DNA from: Pelagibacterium nitratireducens | GTDB taxonomy: Bacteria; Pseudomonadota; Alphaproteobacteria; Rhizobiales; Devosiaceae | DNA: 64,000 nt | Direction: 5' to 3' | Assembly (NCBI RefSeq): GCF_037044555.1 | Contig: NZ_CP146275.1 | Coordinates: 2,584,501-2,648,500 of the forward strand | Position numbers and translations under genes: made by a program | Shown here: positions 34,371-43,529 of the stretch, in pieces | Layout: every line of letters begins with the position of its first letter | How positions within the stretch are numbered: position 1 is the stretch's first letter | Notes under the pieces: generated by a model | What the model was told of the DNA's origin: nothing | Databases searched by the model: none | The model's input: the letters and a program-made list of their open reading frames with translations, nothing else

Positions 34371-35633
34371 ATGACCACTGCAAAATCTATACCCCCCGAT
34401 GCCGTGCTGGTAGCCATCGACATTGCCAAAGTGCGCAATGAAGTCTTGATTGAAGCATCTGGCCACAAGCGTCGCCGCCGGCTGCAGGTCCTCAACAATC
34501 GTGCCGAGCATGACCGGCTGATCGAGGTGCTGCTGGATTACGGCCGGCCTGTAGTCTGCGGCTTTGAGGCGACGGGCAACTATCACAGGCCCATCGCGTG
34601 GCGCCTAGCTGAAGCGGGCTTCGAGGTGCGGTTGATTTCGTCGTTGGCGCTCGCCCGAACCCGCGAGGCCTTGCACAACAGCTGGGACAAGAACGATCCC
34701 AAGGATGCGCAGGTGATGCTGCACATGCTGAAGATCGAGGCAACCCAGCGCTATCACGATCCGCTGCGCGCCGGCATAAATGACGTGCAGGAGTTGTCGA
34801 AGACACATGAGGCGATCGCAAAGGCTAAGACCGAGATCCAGCACCGCATTCTGACACACTACCTGCCGCTGTATTTTCCCGAGATCGATCGTTTTCGTGG
34901 AAACAGCCGCAGCGATTGGTTCTTCGCTTTCCTCGACGCCTTTCCGACGCCAGCAAGCATCACGGCGCTGACGAAGGAGGAGTTCATCAAAGCAGCTTGG
35001 GATGTCGTCGGCCGCAAGGTCAGCAAGACACAGATTCTGATGGATATTTACGAGACGGCGCGCACCTCGATCGGCCTGCCGTTGCCGCTCGATGCCCCTG
35101 CCATTCATATGTTCCGCATGGTTATTGCAGAGGCTCGTAGCCTGATCCGTCAACGCAACGAGATCGAAGCACAGGCAGATGATTTGCTGCGACACAGCCA
35201 GGATTACCAGCTCCTGCGACAGATACCTGGCATAGGGCCGATCAATGCGTTGACGATCATTGCCGAGGCTGGAGACCTACGCCGCTTCCACCATCATCGC
35301 CAGTTCCTCAAGTTCTGCGGACTGGATCTATCGACCCAGCAGTCCGGTCAGTATCGAGGCCAGACCCGGCTTTCCAAGTTCGATAATGCCAGGCTGCGCC
35401 GCACCTTGTGGATCGCCGGGCAGGTCGCCATCCGCCAGCGGGAGAATGGCTTCCGGCACAAGTTCGAGCGATACATCGCGCGAGATCGCGACAATCCAGA
35501 CCTACGCCGCAAGGCGATGACTGCAATTACCGCCAAAATGGCGCGTGTCGTACACGCCGTCGTCAAAAGCGGTTCAGACTACCGGCCCTTCATCGAAGGG
35601 CGGGTGCCAGGTGGAAGGACCTCTGTCAGTTAG
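34371..35633 (+). CDS. IS110-family transposase
   Basis: From the ATG at 34371 (GGAGAG 7 bases upstream) the protein is 420 residues. The N-terminal RuvC-like domain has the DEDD residues Asp17 (AIDIAK), Glu66 (GFEATGNY), Asp109 and Asp112 (DKNDPKDAQ). A coiled coil follows (about 135-275). The C-terminal Tnp_20 domain has the helix-hairpin-helix PGIGPINALTIIAE (286-299) and the Ser in QQSG (325), a likely nucleophile by analogy with IS621. Nothing is missing, so it should be active. An upstream ATG at 34341 is possible. It reads against the host gene. Confidence 0.93.
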   Translation: MTTAKSIPPDAVLVAIDIAKVRNEVLIEASGHKRRRRLQVLNNRAEHDRLIEVLLDYGRPVVCGFEATGNYHRPIAWRLAEAGFEVRLISSLALARTREALHNSWDKNDPKDAQVMLHMLKIEATQRYHDPLRAGINDVQELSKTHEAIAKAKTEIQHRILTHYLPLYFPEIDRFRGNSRSDWFFAFLDAFPTPASITALTKEEFIKAAWDVVGRKVSKTQILMDIYETARTSIGLPLPLDAPAIHMFRMVIAEARSLIRQRNEIEAQADDLLRHSQDYQLLRQIPGIGPINALTIIAEAGDLRRFHHHRQFLKFCGLDLSTQQSGQYRGQTRLSKFDNARLRRTLWIAGQVAIRQRENGFRHKFERYIARDRDNPDLRRKAMTAITAKMARVVHAVVKSGSDYRPFIEGRVPGGRTSVS

Positions 35634-35883
35634 GGCCGTGAGGGCATCGCTTCGATGACCCTGTAGATAATGTTCGGGTCTTCCACCTGGATCAGAAGCT
35701 CGTGTTGAGGACGGTGAGGGCCGCAATCGGCGTACCCTGTGTTTGCTATGGACGAGACCTTATCCCTTGCCGGTGGAAGCCGCCTGGTTCGACAATGCAA
35801 CTTGACGAGCGTCACGCAGCGAGAGCATGCTGACGAACAGAGAAACTTTGCCGGTCTGCCCCATTTCTTTCCGCTCTTAGGAC
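35634..35883 (+). ncRNA. candidate bridge RNA region, right end of IS110 element
   Basis: About 250 bp of non-coding DNA follows the transposase. IS1111-type elements carry a bridge RNA here whose loops pair with target and donor DNA. In the segment 35653-35680, CGATGAC and GGGTC occur in the same order as the two sides of the insertion site on the minus strand (CGATGAC then GGGTCC). This is suggestive only, since both matches are short. Confidence 0.3.
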
Positions 35884-36465
35884 GTCATCGGAGACCTTGA
35901 AGGTGAAATCATCGTCCCCCGCCAGCCCGATCTCGGCTCGCCCAGACCAGCCCGACTGGAAGATCAACGTCGCGCTGTCGGCCGCGTCTTCCTTGTTCAG
36001 CGTCAGCCGCACATTGCCGTTGCCGCCTTCCGCATCGGGGATGGCAGTAAACAGCGCCGCTTCGGAGCGCACGGCCAGCCGGTTGGTCGCGTCGGGCTCC
36101 GTTCCGACCCCCAACCCCGCCACTCCATTGAACAGAGGCGCCCAGTTCCCGGCCCGAAACATCACCGGCTGCCCGCCGCCGATATCCCACGCCAGCCACC
36201 CCTCAGCCGGCTCGGCAAACCGCCAGCCACCCTCGCTCCAGGCCGCCAACTGCCCGTCACGGCCCTCCCACGCGCCGGTTGCCGCCACCCCGATGCCATA
36301 GGTGTCGCCAGCCTCAGGCTCGACCGGCGGCTCGATCACCGCCAGCCCGGCCAGCCGGATCTGCACCAGTGCATCGAGCAACAGCAGCGCCTCATTATGG
36401 GTTACGTGTTTTTGCGCCTGCTCGGAGGCGATCAGCGGCAGATCGAGCCGCGCCGTCGAACTCAT
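35884..36465 (-). pseudogene. DUF2793 protein, N-terminal fragment (5' part of IS-split gene)
   Basis: The start ATG at 36465 overlaps the gene 15 stop by one base pair step (ATGA), so it was translationally coupled to the GTA. The 194 codons begin MSSTARLDLPLIASEQAQKHVTHNEAL, the hallmark of DUF2793, and run to GDDDFTFKVSDD. The frame continues 23 codons into the IS (stop at 35812), giving a 217-residue truncated product. DUF2793 proteins accompany GTA or phage tail genes in alphaproteobacteria, and I think of them as possible spike or fibre proteins. Its loss may affect recipient binding. Confidence 0.9.
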
Positions 36466-39400
36466 GGGTAAACTCCCTGTGCGGCCAGCCCACCGCCCAG
36501 CACCGGGCTGACCTGTTGAATTGTGAAACCGAACGCGCCCGCCGGTCCCTCGAAATCGGCCATTTGATCGGCCGTCGAATAGGTCCAGCCCGCCGTCCCC
36601 ACATCCTCGACGCGCACCGCCGATCCGCCATCGAAAATGGAAACCCGATACCACTCAGGGGTGACGTCGAGCGCAATATCGCCATAGGTCCAGCCATTGC
36701 CGCCCACCCGGCCCCGCCGGATCCAGCTCAAGGCAATGTCCCCGCTCGGATCGCGAACCGCCCGCAAATGCACCGGCGCCAGCGGCAGCGCGGTCCCGAT
36801 ATCCACATCGACGTCCAGCGCCGTGCCCTCCGCATCGCGCAATCCGGCATAGGCCAGAAGCGTCCGCGTATCGCCCAGCCCGCTTTGCGGCACGGCGAGC
36901 CGCGCGCAATTGGCGTTCACCATCATCACCCGACTGCCCGCCGACGCGCCGCCAACCCGCGTCCCGTCCTGCCCCCGCAACACCCCCGTCAGCCGATAGG
37001 TGGAGGCCCCGACAAGGTCGGCCCGTTCAAACCCGATCAGTTCCCAATGCCCGGCATCGGTTTCCACCGCCAGCCGGTTGCTCGCTGCCAGCACCGCCTG
37101 CGGCTCGGCAGACGCCAGATGCCCGCCATACAATGACAGGACGATCTCACCGCCACGGTCCCAAATCCCTGTCGGCCCAACCACCAAAGGCTGCGCCAGA
37201 ACGCCCAGCGTCCCCGCCCCGGTCAGCCGCGCCAACTCGGTTCGCGTTTCGGAATCGCGCAGGCTGATCGGCCCCGGCCAGGGATCGCTCATGGCCGCCG
37301 CCACAAGCTCGGTCCCGCCATCGCTCGCCGGCAAATGGGCAATGGTGATAACCGGCGTCGCGGCAACCGGCGGGCTGATCTGCGGCATGCGCCGCTCGGT
37401 GGCGCCCGTCACCCCGTTGATCGTTCCCCCGAAGGCCGCGGCCGAAACCTGCCGCAGTGCCCCATCGCGCACCGTGCCGATCACGAACGGCCCGTCCGCC
37501 TGCCCCTCGAGCGCAACCATGTCGCCCGCTTCCAGCGCCAGCATCGAGGGCGGCAGCGCAAAGTCCAGCCCGTCCTCACCCTGCCGCATCGCCCGCAACA
37601 TCGCTTCAGCCACGGCCCCGGCATCCGCCGGATCGAGCACCAGCCCCGTTTCCGCCCCCGCGTAACGCTCGCCCTTCGGCGCCACGGCCAATGCCGTCGC
37701 CGTCTGATAGTCGCGATCCCTGTCGAAATAGCTCAGCGTCAGCCGCCCGGCCCGCTCGGCCCAATCCCCGCGCTTGCGCGAAACGATGGCCCCCTCGCCC
37801 GCCGCCAGATCGGCCTGCGCCATCTCGACAACCGAGCGTGTATCCCCGGCCCGCCAGACGATTCCCGTCTCTCCGTCGCGCACCGAAAGCCCCAGCGCCT
37901 CGACCAGCCCCGCCGATGCGTCGCGCAGGCTGGTCACCGCCTCGATGCCCAGCCCATGCACCATGGGCGCCCGCGTATCGATCGCCTCGACCGGCACACC
38001 GAACGCATTTGCCATGGCAGCCAGAAGCTCCTCGGCACTCGCCGCGCCCAGCCGCCCGTTGAGCCAATGGCCGGTGTCGTAATTGGCCGCATCGGACCAG
38101 ATTTCGGGCATGCCCGGAAACGCCGGATAGGGCCGCGCGTCCCAGCACCACAAATATATCCGTTCGGCATCGAGCATCGGCGCCCCATAAATGCCTGACA
38201 CCGGATTGTGCGCCCCCGTTTCCTGCCAGTATTGATGGCACGCCCGCAGCATTTGGCGCTGGATCAGCGGATCGGGCGCCCCGCTGGAAAAGGGCGGCCG
38301 CTTGTCTTCGGCGCTTTTGGGGTCGCCAAACGCATTGGGCGCGTTCGGCCCCTTGTCCACCGCCCCGCATCCCAATTCGGTCAGCCAGATGGGTTTGGAC
38401 TGCGGTACCCATTGCGTCGGCGTCGCAGAGCGCACCCCACCCACGCGGTTGTGGTGCGGCTGGGTCCAAAAGCTCACCAGATCCTTGTAGCGCCACACCC
38501 AGTCCTCACCATGCGCGCCATCCACTATAGGCGTGCGCACCTGATCGGCCCGGTCGGCGTCCGAAGCGTAATACCAGTCGAACCCCTCGCCGCCAGCGAT
38601 ATTGCCCTTGAGATAATCGAGGTCGTAAATCGCCCCCGCCACCGCAGCATCGAGATGGCCCTCCCCATCGCGCCAGTCTGCCATGGGCATGTAGTTGTCG
38701 ATCCCGATGGCGTCGATATTTGCATCGGCCCACAGCGGATCGAGATGGAAAATCCGGTCCCCCGATCCATCGTCGGGCTGATATCCGGAATATTCCGACC
38801 AATCCGCCGCATAGGTGATCTTTGTTCCCCCGCCCACAACAGCCCGCACCTCTCCGGCAAGCGTCTTGAGCGCATCGACAAAGGGAAAGCGCGTCGCCCC
38901 CGAGCGCACCCAGCCCAGATGCCGCATTTCCGAGCCGATCAGCATGGCATCGACCCCGCCCGCATCCTGGGCCAACTGGGCATAGTGCAGGATCATGTCG
39001 CGATAGCCATTGGCCATGAAGGCATCGACCTGGCTCGCCGCCGCGCCCGTTCCATCGGGAGACCCGGCAACACCGGGCGCCGGATGACAGGTGATCCGCC
39101 CCCGCCAGGGATAGGCCGGCTGGCCGGCGCCCAGCGTATAAGGGTCGGTCTTCCCGTTGCTTTCGGCAATATCCATCATCACGAAGGGATAAAGCGTAAC
39201 CTTGATGCCGCGCGATTTGAGATCGCCAATCGCCGCCCTGACGCTGGCATCCGACGGCGTACCGCCATAGGCCGCGCCGCCATCATGATCGCTGACGCGG
39301 TTGGCCTCGGCGCGCCCCAGCCCCGCCACTGCCCAGCTGGTGCCCTTCACCTCTTTACTGGTGCTGTCCACCCTCGGCTCGACAACGCATTCCCCGCAGC

Positions 39401-40220
39401 GCAGATCGGTCCCGAACCAGGCCACCACCAGTCCCACATGTTCGAGATCGGGACACAGCGCCGTCAACTCGTCGATGGACATATCCCAGTCCGAGCGCGC
39501 CGCGCTCAAATGGCAGTTCTCCGCCACCGCCCGCCCCGGCCCCAGAACCCGCACGCGCGGTTTGGGGTCGTATCCGAACTCGGTCGAGCCGGGGATCAGG
39601 CATACGGCGCGAATGTCGCGTTCAAGATCGCCGACGGGTCGGCAGATTTCCACCGACAAATTGGGAATGCGGTTGCCGAACGGGGTCAAATCGAGCCGCT
39701 CGAACACCAGATAGCACAGCCCGCGATAGGCGGGCGTTTCGCCCTGCTTGCTCACGATCAGCCCGTCGCGCGGCTGGTCCATCGTGCCACGGTAAAACCG
39801 TATATCGAGCCCGTCGGTTTCCAGAAGCTTGCCATCGGCCCAGATGCGCCCGAAATGGGCGACCTCCCCCTCGCACAGCGCCAGAGCGAAACTGGCGGCA
39901 ATCGTTTCTTCCTCGGTCCCCGACGCCCCGAACCCCTTGGATCCCGAGCTTTCCGGCGCGATCCGTTCGAGCTCGGTCGCCCAGATAATATTGCCCGAAA
40001 CCCGACCCCAGCCATAAATGCGCGCGATCGCTCCGCCCTCGCTCGATCCGATCAGCCTGATATCGGAATGGGCGCGCGAAGCGGGCTTTTCACCAAAGAT
40101 CTGCGCATCGATCGCGCTCCCCGCCAGCGCCCCCAGCGCCCGCCCGATGGTCGCCCCGATCGGCCCGCCAATTGCGCCACCCACCACCTGCCCGGCCAGC
40201 GAAAGTGCCAGAGTTGCCAT
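36462..40220 (-). CDS. GTA baseplate 'megatron' protein, RcGTA gene 15 homologue
   Basis: The 1252-residue length matches this family. Residues 1-40 form a glycine-zipper hydrophobic segment (GGAIGGPIGATIGRALGALAG). Residues about 430-740 form the GTA TIM-barrel-like domain (YAADWSEYSGYQ, IDAIGIDNYMPMADWRDGEGH, PIWLTELGCGAVDKGPN). A phage-tail hub domain follows (about 760-900), then a C-terminal receptor-side region with repeated beta segments. In Rhodobacter capsulatus GTA the equivalent sits at the tail tip and takes part in crossing the recipient envelope. It starts 59 bp after gene 14 and ends overlapped with the DUF2793 gene. Confidence 0.95.
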   Translation of the reverse strand: MATLALSLAGQVVGGAIGGPIGATIGRALGALAGSAIDAQIFGEKPASRAHSDIRLIGSSEGGAIARIYGWGRVSGNIIWATELERIAPESSGSKGFGASGTEEETIAASFALALCEGEVAHFGRIWADGKLLETDGLDIRFYRGTMDQPRDGLIVSKQGETPAYRGLCYLVFERLDLTPFGNRIPNLSVEICRPVGDLERDIRAVCLIPGSTEFGYDPKPRVRVLGPGRAVAENCHLSAARSDWDMSIDELTALCPDLEHVGLVVAWFGTDLRCGECVVEPRVDSTSKEVKGTSWAVAGLGRAEANRVSDHDGGAAYGGTPSDASVRAAIGDLKSRGIKVTLYPFVMMDIAESNGKTDPYTLGAGQPAYPWRGRITCHPAPGVAGSPDGTGAAASQVDAFMANGYRDMILHYAQLAQDAGGVDAMLIGSEMRHLGWVRSGATRFPFVDALKTLAGEVRAVVGGGTKITYAADWSEYSGYQPDDGSGDRIFHLDPLWADANIDAIGIDNYMPMADWRDGEGHLDAAVAGAIYDLDYLKGNIAGGEGFDWYYASDADRADQVRTPIVDGAHGEDWVWRYKDLVSFWTQPHHNRVGGVRSATPTQWVPQSKPIWLTELGCGAVDKGPNAPNAFGDPKSAEDKRPPFSSGAPDPLIQRQMLRACHQYWQETGAHNPVSGIYGAPMLDAERIYLWCWDARPYPAFPGMPEIWSDAANYDTGHWLNGRLGAASAEELLAAMANAFGVPVEAIDTRAPMVHGLGIEAVTSLRDASAGLVEALGLSVRDGETGIVWRAGDTRSVVEMAQADLAAGEGAIVSRKRGDWAERAGRLTLSYFDRDRDYQTATALAVAPKGERYAGAETGLVLDPADAGAVAEAMLRAMRQGEDGLDFALPPSMLALEAGDMVALEGQADGPFVIGTVRDGALRQVSAAAFGGTINGVTGATERRMPQISPPVAATPVITIAHLPASDGGTELVAAAMSDPWPGPISLRDSETRTELARLTGAGTLGVLAQPLVVGPTGIWDRGGEIVLSLYGGHLASAEPQAVLAASNRLAVETDAGHWELIGFERADLVGASTYRLTGVLRGQDGTRVGGASAGSRVMMVNANCARLAVPQSGLGDTRTLLAYAGLRDAEGTALDVDVDIGTALPLAPVHLRAVRDPSGDIALSWIRRGRVGGNGWTYGDIALDVTPEWYRVSIFDGGSAVRVEDVGTAGWTYSTADQMADFEGPAGAFGFTIQQVSPVLGGGLAAQGVYP

Positions 40221-40279
40221 GTGTCCTGTCTTTCAAAAAAGTGTCGTGCAATTGGTTCGGAGCAACGCCCAAGGCCCTC

Positions 40280-40699
40280 TCACGGAAACCCGAACACCCC
40301 GGCCACGCGCCGCGCCCAGCTCTCGCCCAGCGCGGCCTCGACCACCCCCACATGCTCTTGCGCATGCACGAACCGGTCCGGCGCCACCATCACGCCGCAA
40401 TGGCGCGCCGGCCGATGCCGCATCAGCTTAAACAACACAACATCGCCCGCCTTCGGCACCCCGTCCCGCGCCACAAGATGCCGCCGCGCCGCCGCTTCCA
40501 GCGCATCGCCGACGCCAAAATCGCGCCAGTCGCTGCCATAGGCGGGCACCGGCCCGGCCTCGCCGCCATAAAGCTCTCGCCAAATCCCCCGGATCAGCCC
40601 CAGACAATCGGCCCCCGCGCCACACCGGCTCGCCTGATGCCGATAGGGCGTGCCGATCCAGCCACGCGCCAAAAGCGCAATTTCCGCTCCCGGTCTCAC
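40280..40699 (-). CDS. GTA cell-wall peptidase, NlpC/P60 family, gene 14 homologue
   Basis: A 139-residue NlpC/P60 hydrolase from a GTG start that overlaps the gene 13 stop. The catalytic Cys is in CGAGADCLGLIRGIWRELYG (near residue 33) and the His in RHCGVMVAPDRFVHA (near 107-120). The RcGTA counterpart cuts peptidoglycan cross-links from the tail tip during DNA delivery. Length is normal. Confidence 0.95.
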   Translation of the reverse strand: MRPGAEIALLARGWIGTPYRHQASRCGAGADCLGLIRGIWRELYGGEAGPVPAYGSDWRDFGVGDALEAAARRHLVARDGVPKAGDVVLFKLMRHRPARHCGVMVAPDRFVHAQEHVGVVEAALGESWARRVAGVFGFP

Positions 40700-41574
40700 C
40701 GCACCACCGCCCTTCCGTCCAGCCGATCCTCGGTGCCCGGATAGCGCAGCACGAAGTCATTGCCCGGAATGTGCGGAAACCCCTGGAAGTTGACGGCATT
40801 GGAGAACTTGGACCCGCAGGTTGCAAACCGCTTGTCGCACCCGGCATAGACGGTCAGCGTATCGCCGATCTCCACCCAGTCGCCGACCGGCCGGTCGAAC
40901 GCAATTGTCCCGCCATCCTGGCGCGCAATCGTCTCCTCGATCCCCATCCTCATGCCGCTGTCCCAGCGCGCCACCCCGTGGCTGAACCACCCGGCGTCAA
41001 ACCCCTCGAGCCCGCTGACCGTCACGCTTGTCGCATCGGACTTGCCCGTCACGATTGCGGCGGCCCGAAACGCTCCTGTCTCGATATCCTTCCCGCAGCG
41101 CCCGTCCCCCAGTCGCGCGTCGCACATATGCTGATAGAGCCGCCCGCGCGGCACGTTCATCGCGTGCTGGCCCGAGCGCAATTCGGCCCGGAACACCCCG
41201 TCCTCGCGGGTAATCTCGCCGATTGTATCGGTCCGGATCAGCTCGCGCTGTTCGAGAGCCCGCCAGTTCACCCGCCAGCTTTGAACCCGCGCGCCATCAT
41301 AGCGGCCCAGCGCAATGTCATCCTCGCTGATCGCCTCGGAATGGAGCACGCCAAGCACCTCGGCGGTCTCGGTCTGCGCGCCGAGCTTTTGCACAATCTC
41401 CCCGCCATCGAGCCCATGCGCAGGCGCAAATTCGGTCCCACCGAACCCCAGCGTCACGTCGTGGTCGGTAAAGCCCAGCGTCACCCCATCGGTGCGCTCA
41501 ATCCGCCAGCACCAGCACAGCGTTGTCGCCCCGCTTGCGATATGGGTGGCAAAATCGTCGCCAAACTGTCTCAT
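40696..41574 (-). CDS. GTA tail hub protein, gene 13 homologue (DUF2163/BR0599)
   Basis: The 292-residue protein has the N-terminal DUF2163 domain (GATTLCWCWRIERTDGVTLGFTDHD) and a C-terminal BR0599 domain with four clustered Cys (MCDARLGDGRCG; GCDKRFATCGSKFSNAVNFQGF). The R. capsulatus hub is reported to hold an iron-sulfur cluster at such cysteines, as far as I recall. The start overlaps the gene 12 stop (ATGA). Confidence 0.95.
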   Translation of the reverse strand: MRQFGDDFATHIASGATTLCWCWRIERTDGVTLGFTDHDVTLGFGGTEFAPAHGLDGGEIVQKLGAQTETAEVLGVLHSEAISEDDIALGRYDGARVQSWRVNWRALEQRELIRTDTIGEITREDGVFRAELRSGQHAMNVPRGRLYQHMCDARLGDGRCGKDIETGAFRAAAIVTGKSDATSVTVSGLEGFDAGWFSHGVARWDSGMRMGIEETIARQDGGTIAFDRPVGDWVEIGDTLTVYAGCDKRFATCGSKFSNAVNFQGFPHIPGNDFVLRYPGTEDRLDGRAVVR

Positions 41575-42203
41575 TCGCCAGTCACCTCGATCAGGGGGAT
41601 GGCGGGCGCAACGGCCGCGTCGAACCCCGACATCTCCACGTCGAGCCTGTCGGTATCGAACCGCACCGGCACGTCGAAGAAAAACCCCGCCGTCACCACC
41701 GCGCCCGCGTCCGGCGCCTCATCGAGCGTCACCACGCCCGTGAGCAGGTCCACCGAAAACGCCCCTGCCCCCAGCACTCCGCCATCCAGGGCCACCGTCA
41801 CACTGCCCGCCACCGGCTTGGTGATCGGGCGCAGATAGGGGTCGAAACTCGCGCCATAGCGTTTGACCAGCTGAAACGCCGTTGCCTCTCCGTCGCCGAC
41901 CCCGATTTCCTGATCGGTCGCCGCCGGCGTCCCGCCATCCGCACTGGAGGAAAAATCGATCCCATCGCGCCACAAAAACGAATGAAACCGCCCCCGCCGC
42001 TCCTCGAAAAACGCCAGCACCGCCAGCATGTCGGCCCGCGATTTGACGCCATACCCGGCATTGTAGCGCCGCCGCGCATGGGCCCAGCGGCTGTTACGCT
42101 CCTCGCGCCCCGACGCGAGTGTCACAACGTCGGTCGCCCGCACCGGCCCACCCTGCGCCCCCAGCGCAATATCGAGCGGAAACCGCACCTGATGAAACGC
42201 CAT
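41571..42203 (-). CDS. GTA distal tail protein, gene 12 homologue (DUF2460)
   Basis: This 210-residue protein is a DUF2460 member, recognised by FHQVRFPLDIALGAQGGP at the start, SRWAHARRRYNAGYGVKS, and the FHSFLWRDGIDFSS segment. It is the distal tail ring joining tail tube and baseplate. It follows a 220-bp gap after the tape measure gene that contains a MITE-like repeat, so it may rely on its own transcription start or read-through. Confidence 0.95.
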   Translation of the reverse strand: MAFHQVRFPLDIALGAQGGPVRATDVVTLASGREERNSRWAHARRRYNAGYGVKSRADMLAVLAFFEERRGRFHSFLWRDGIDFSSSADGGTPAATDQEIGVGDGEATAFQLVKRYGASFDPYLRPITKPVAGSVTVALDGGVLGAGAFSVDLLTGVVTLDEAPDAGAVVTAGFFFDVPVRFDTDRLDVEMSGFDAAVAPAIPLIEVTGE

Positions 42204-42258
42204 GGTCCCTTGTTCCTTCTTTTTTCAAATTGCCCGGCACCCGCGCCTGCGCGGAAGA

Positions 42259-42390
42259 AAGGCCCCCTCTCCCGTCTGGCTGCGCCATCCGACCTCTCCC
42301 CCAAAGGGAGAGGTGGTTCTCGGCGCTTGCCGCATTCTTACCTCTCCCTTGGGGGAGAGGTCGGCGCGAAGCGACGGGTGAGGGGGCCTT
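42259..42390. repeat. MITE-like 132-bp element with 18-bp terminal inverted repeats
   Basis: The ends AAGGCCCCCTCTCCCGTC (42259-42276) and GACGGGTGAGGGGGCCTT (42373-42390) are reverse complements with one mismatch. Inside are two further inverted blocks of ACCTCTCCC/GGGAGAGGT type. It lies between the tape measure gene and gene 12 of the GTA cluster. Confidence 0.8.
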
Positions 42391-42424
42391 TCCTATCTCG
42401 CTCTCTGCCCACCAAATCCGCTCG

Positions 42425-42973
42425 CTAACTCCCCCGCGTCCCGCGCCGCACAACGCGCAACAGCATGGCGCTCATTTCGGCTTCCGCCGCCGCAAAGCTG
42501 CGCGCATCGTTGGCCGTGACGTTGAAATTGACCGTCACCGCCTGCCCGCCGCCCGAAGCGACCCCCAGCCGGCCATCGGCGCCGCGCGCCAGCGGCAAAA
42601 TGGCTTCTGGCCCGGCCTCCCCGGCCAATCCCCATTGCCCTTGCATGGGAAAATAGGTCGGGCTGGCCAACACCCCGCCCTTGGCGAACGGCTTGACGCT
42701 GGCCAGTGCCGGATTGAACCCGGCAAACAGGCTCTCGATGCCGCCCGAAACCAGATCCCCCAGCGGCTTGAGCGCGGCTTTGAGTGCAATATCGGCAAAG
42801 GCCCGCCCGATATCGGCGAGCAGCGTCCGCAACGACCGCCCCTCCATGATCGCCCCGCGCAAACTGCGCGTCAGCGTGGCGCCCACCGAGCTTCCCAGAT
42901 CGCGAATGCGTTCGAGCTCGACGGAGACATCGCTCATTTCCGCATCGAAACTCTGGCCAAATATCTCGCTCAT
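42425..42973 (-). CDS. GTA tape measure protein, gene 11 homologue
   Basis: At 182 residues this is a very short tape measure protein, as usual for GTAs with short tails. Features are an N-terminal helical part (VSVELERIRDLGSSVGATLTRSLRGAIMEGRSLRTLLADIGRAFADIALKAA, in sections) and the hallmark FAKGGVLASPTYFPM...GLAGEAGPEAILPLARGADGRLG found at the C-terminus of lambdoid tape measures. The start overlaps the upstream chaperone stop (ATGA). Confidence 0.93.
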   Translation of the reverse strand: MSEIFGQSFDAEMSDVSVELERIRDLGSSVGATLTRSLRGAIMEGRSLRTLLADIGRAFADIALKAALKPLGDLVSGGIESLFAGFNPALASVKPFAKGGVLASPTYFPMQGQWGLAGEAGPEAILPLARGADGRLGVASGGGQAVTVNFNVTANDARSFAAAEAEMSAMLLRVVRRGTRGS

Positions 42974-43167
42974 TGTCTCTCTCCGTCAGGATGGCGCGCC
43001 ATCAGCGCCTCGAGATCGTTCCGCTCCAGCGCCGCCCCCTTTCGCCCGGCTGCCCCGTCATGCGCCGCCGCCAGCTCGCGGGGCGTCATCGCCCAGAACG
43101 CGCCCGGGGACAGCCGCAACACGCCCAGCCCGAACGCCATGACCTCGCTCCAGGGAAATCCGCTCAT
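42970..43167 (-). CDS. GTA tail assembly chaperone-like protein, gene 10.1 homologue
   Basis: A 65-residue protein starting MSGFPWSEVMAFGLGVLRLSPGAFWAMTPREL, which matches the small rcc01693-type family (phage tail assembly chaperone) found between genes 10 and 11. Both ends overlap neighbours by ATGA, so it is tightly coupled. Too small for most automated calls, but context makes it secure. Confidence 0.92.
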   Translation of the reverse strand: MSGFPWSEVMAFGLGVLRLSPGAFWAMTPRELAAAHDGAAGRKGAALERNDLEALMARHPDGERQ

Positions 43168-43478
43168 TGGGCCTCCCCGAATGTCGCCTGCAAAAGCCGC
43201 ACGCAAATCTGCGCCGCGCCCTTCAATCCCCCTTCGATCGAAAACCGCGCCAGATCGTCATCGGTGATCGGATGGCCCGCCCCGCGCAGACCGGCCCCCA
43301 GGATCGCCGTCAGGTCGCGGGCCGAAACCCGCCCCTCGGCAAAGCGCTCGACAAGTCCATTGAGATCGGAAGCCTGCAGCCGCGCCTCCAGTTCGGCCAG
43401 CGCGCCCAGCGTCAGGCAAAGCGTTTTCGTCTCGCCGCCGATCTCGGCGTCGATTTCTCCGCGTTGCGGATTGGCCAT
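43164..43478 (-). CDS. GTA tail chaperone-like protein, gene 10 homologue
   Basis: The 104-residue product begins MANPQRGEIDAEIGGETKTLCLTLGALAELEARL, the signature of the GTA-gp10 family. The start at 43478 is set by GGGAG 7 bases upstream; the open frame continues far upstream but through the divergent promoter region and the antisense ribbon-helix-helix gene. It is the first gene of the 10-10.1-11 coupled set and lies divergent to that gene, 78 bp away. Confidence 0.92.
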   Translation of the reverse strand: MANPQRGEIDAEIGGETKTLCLTLGALAELEARLQASDLNGLVERFAEGRVSARDLTAILGAGLRGAGHPITDDDLARFSIEGGLKGAAQICVRLLQATFGEAQ

Positions 43479-43529
43479 TTCATGGCTCCCTGAATGTGCT
43501 ACGCTCGTTTGAGCGATTGGGTTGTGTTG

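Larger units (their letters stand above)
34223..35883 (+). mobile_element. IS110-family insertion sequence, 1661 bp, inside the GTA DUF2793 gene
   Basis: Removing 34223-35883 joins the DUF2793 halves in frame with no duplicated or lost base. The dinucleotide GT occurs at both junctions (34223-34224 and 35884-35885), as expected for the shared core of IS110 recombination, so the ends are known to within 2 bp. Short imperfect inverted sequences (CCTAAG near the left end, CTTAGG at the right) lie near the termini. The left non-coding end (about 147 bp) has a strong hairpin and the right (about 250 bp) is longer, which fits the IS1111 subgroup, where the bridge RNA lies at the right end; that last step is inference. 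Confidence 0.9.

Noticed and set aside
38208..40541. 777-codon plus-strand frame opposite GTA gene 15
   Set aside because: Arg/Pro/His-rich translation with no domain, lying wholly on the opposite strand of a well-recognised gene.
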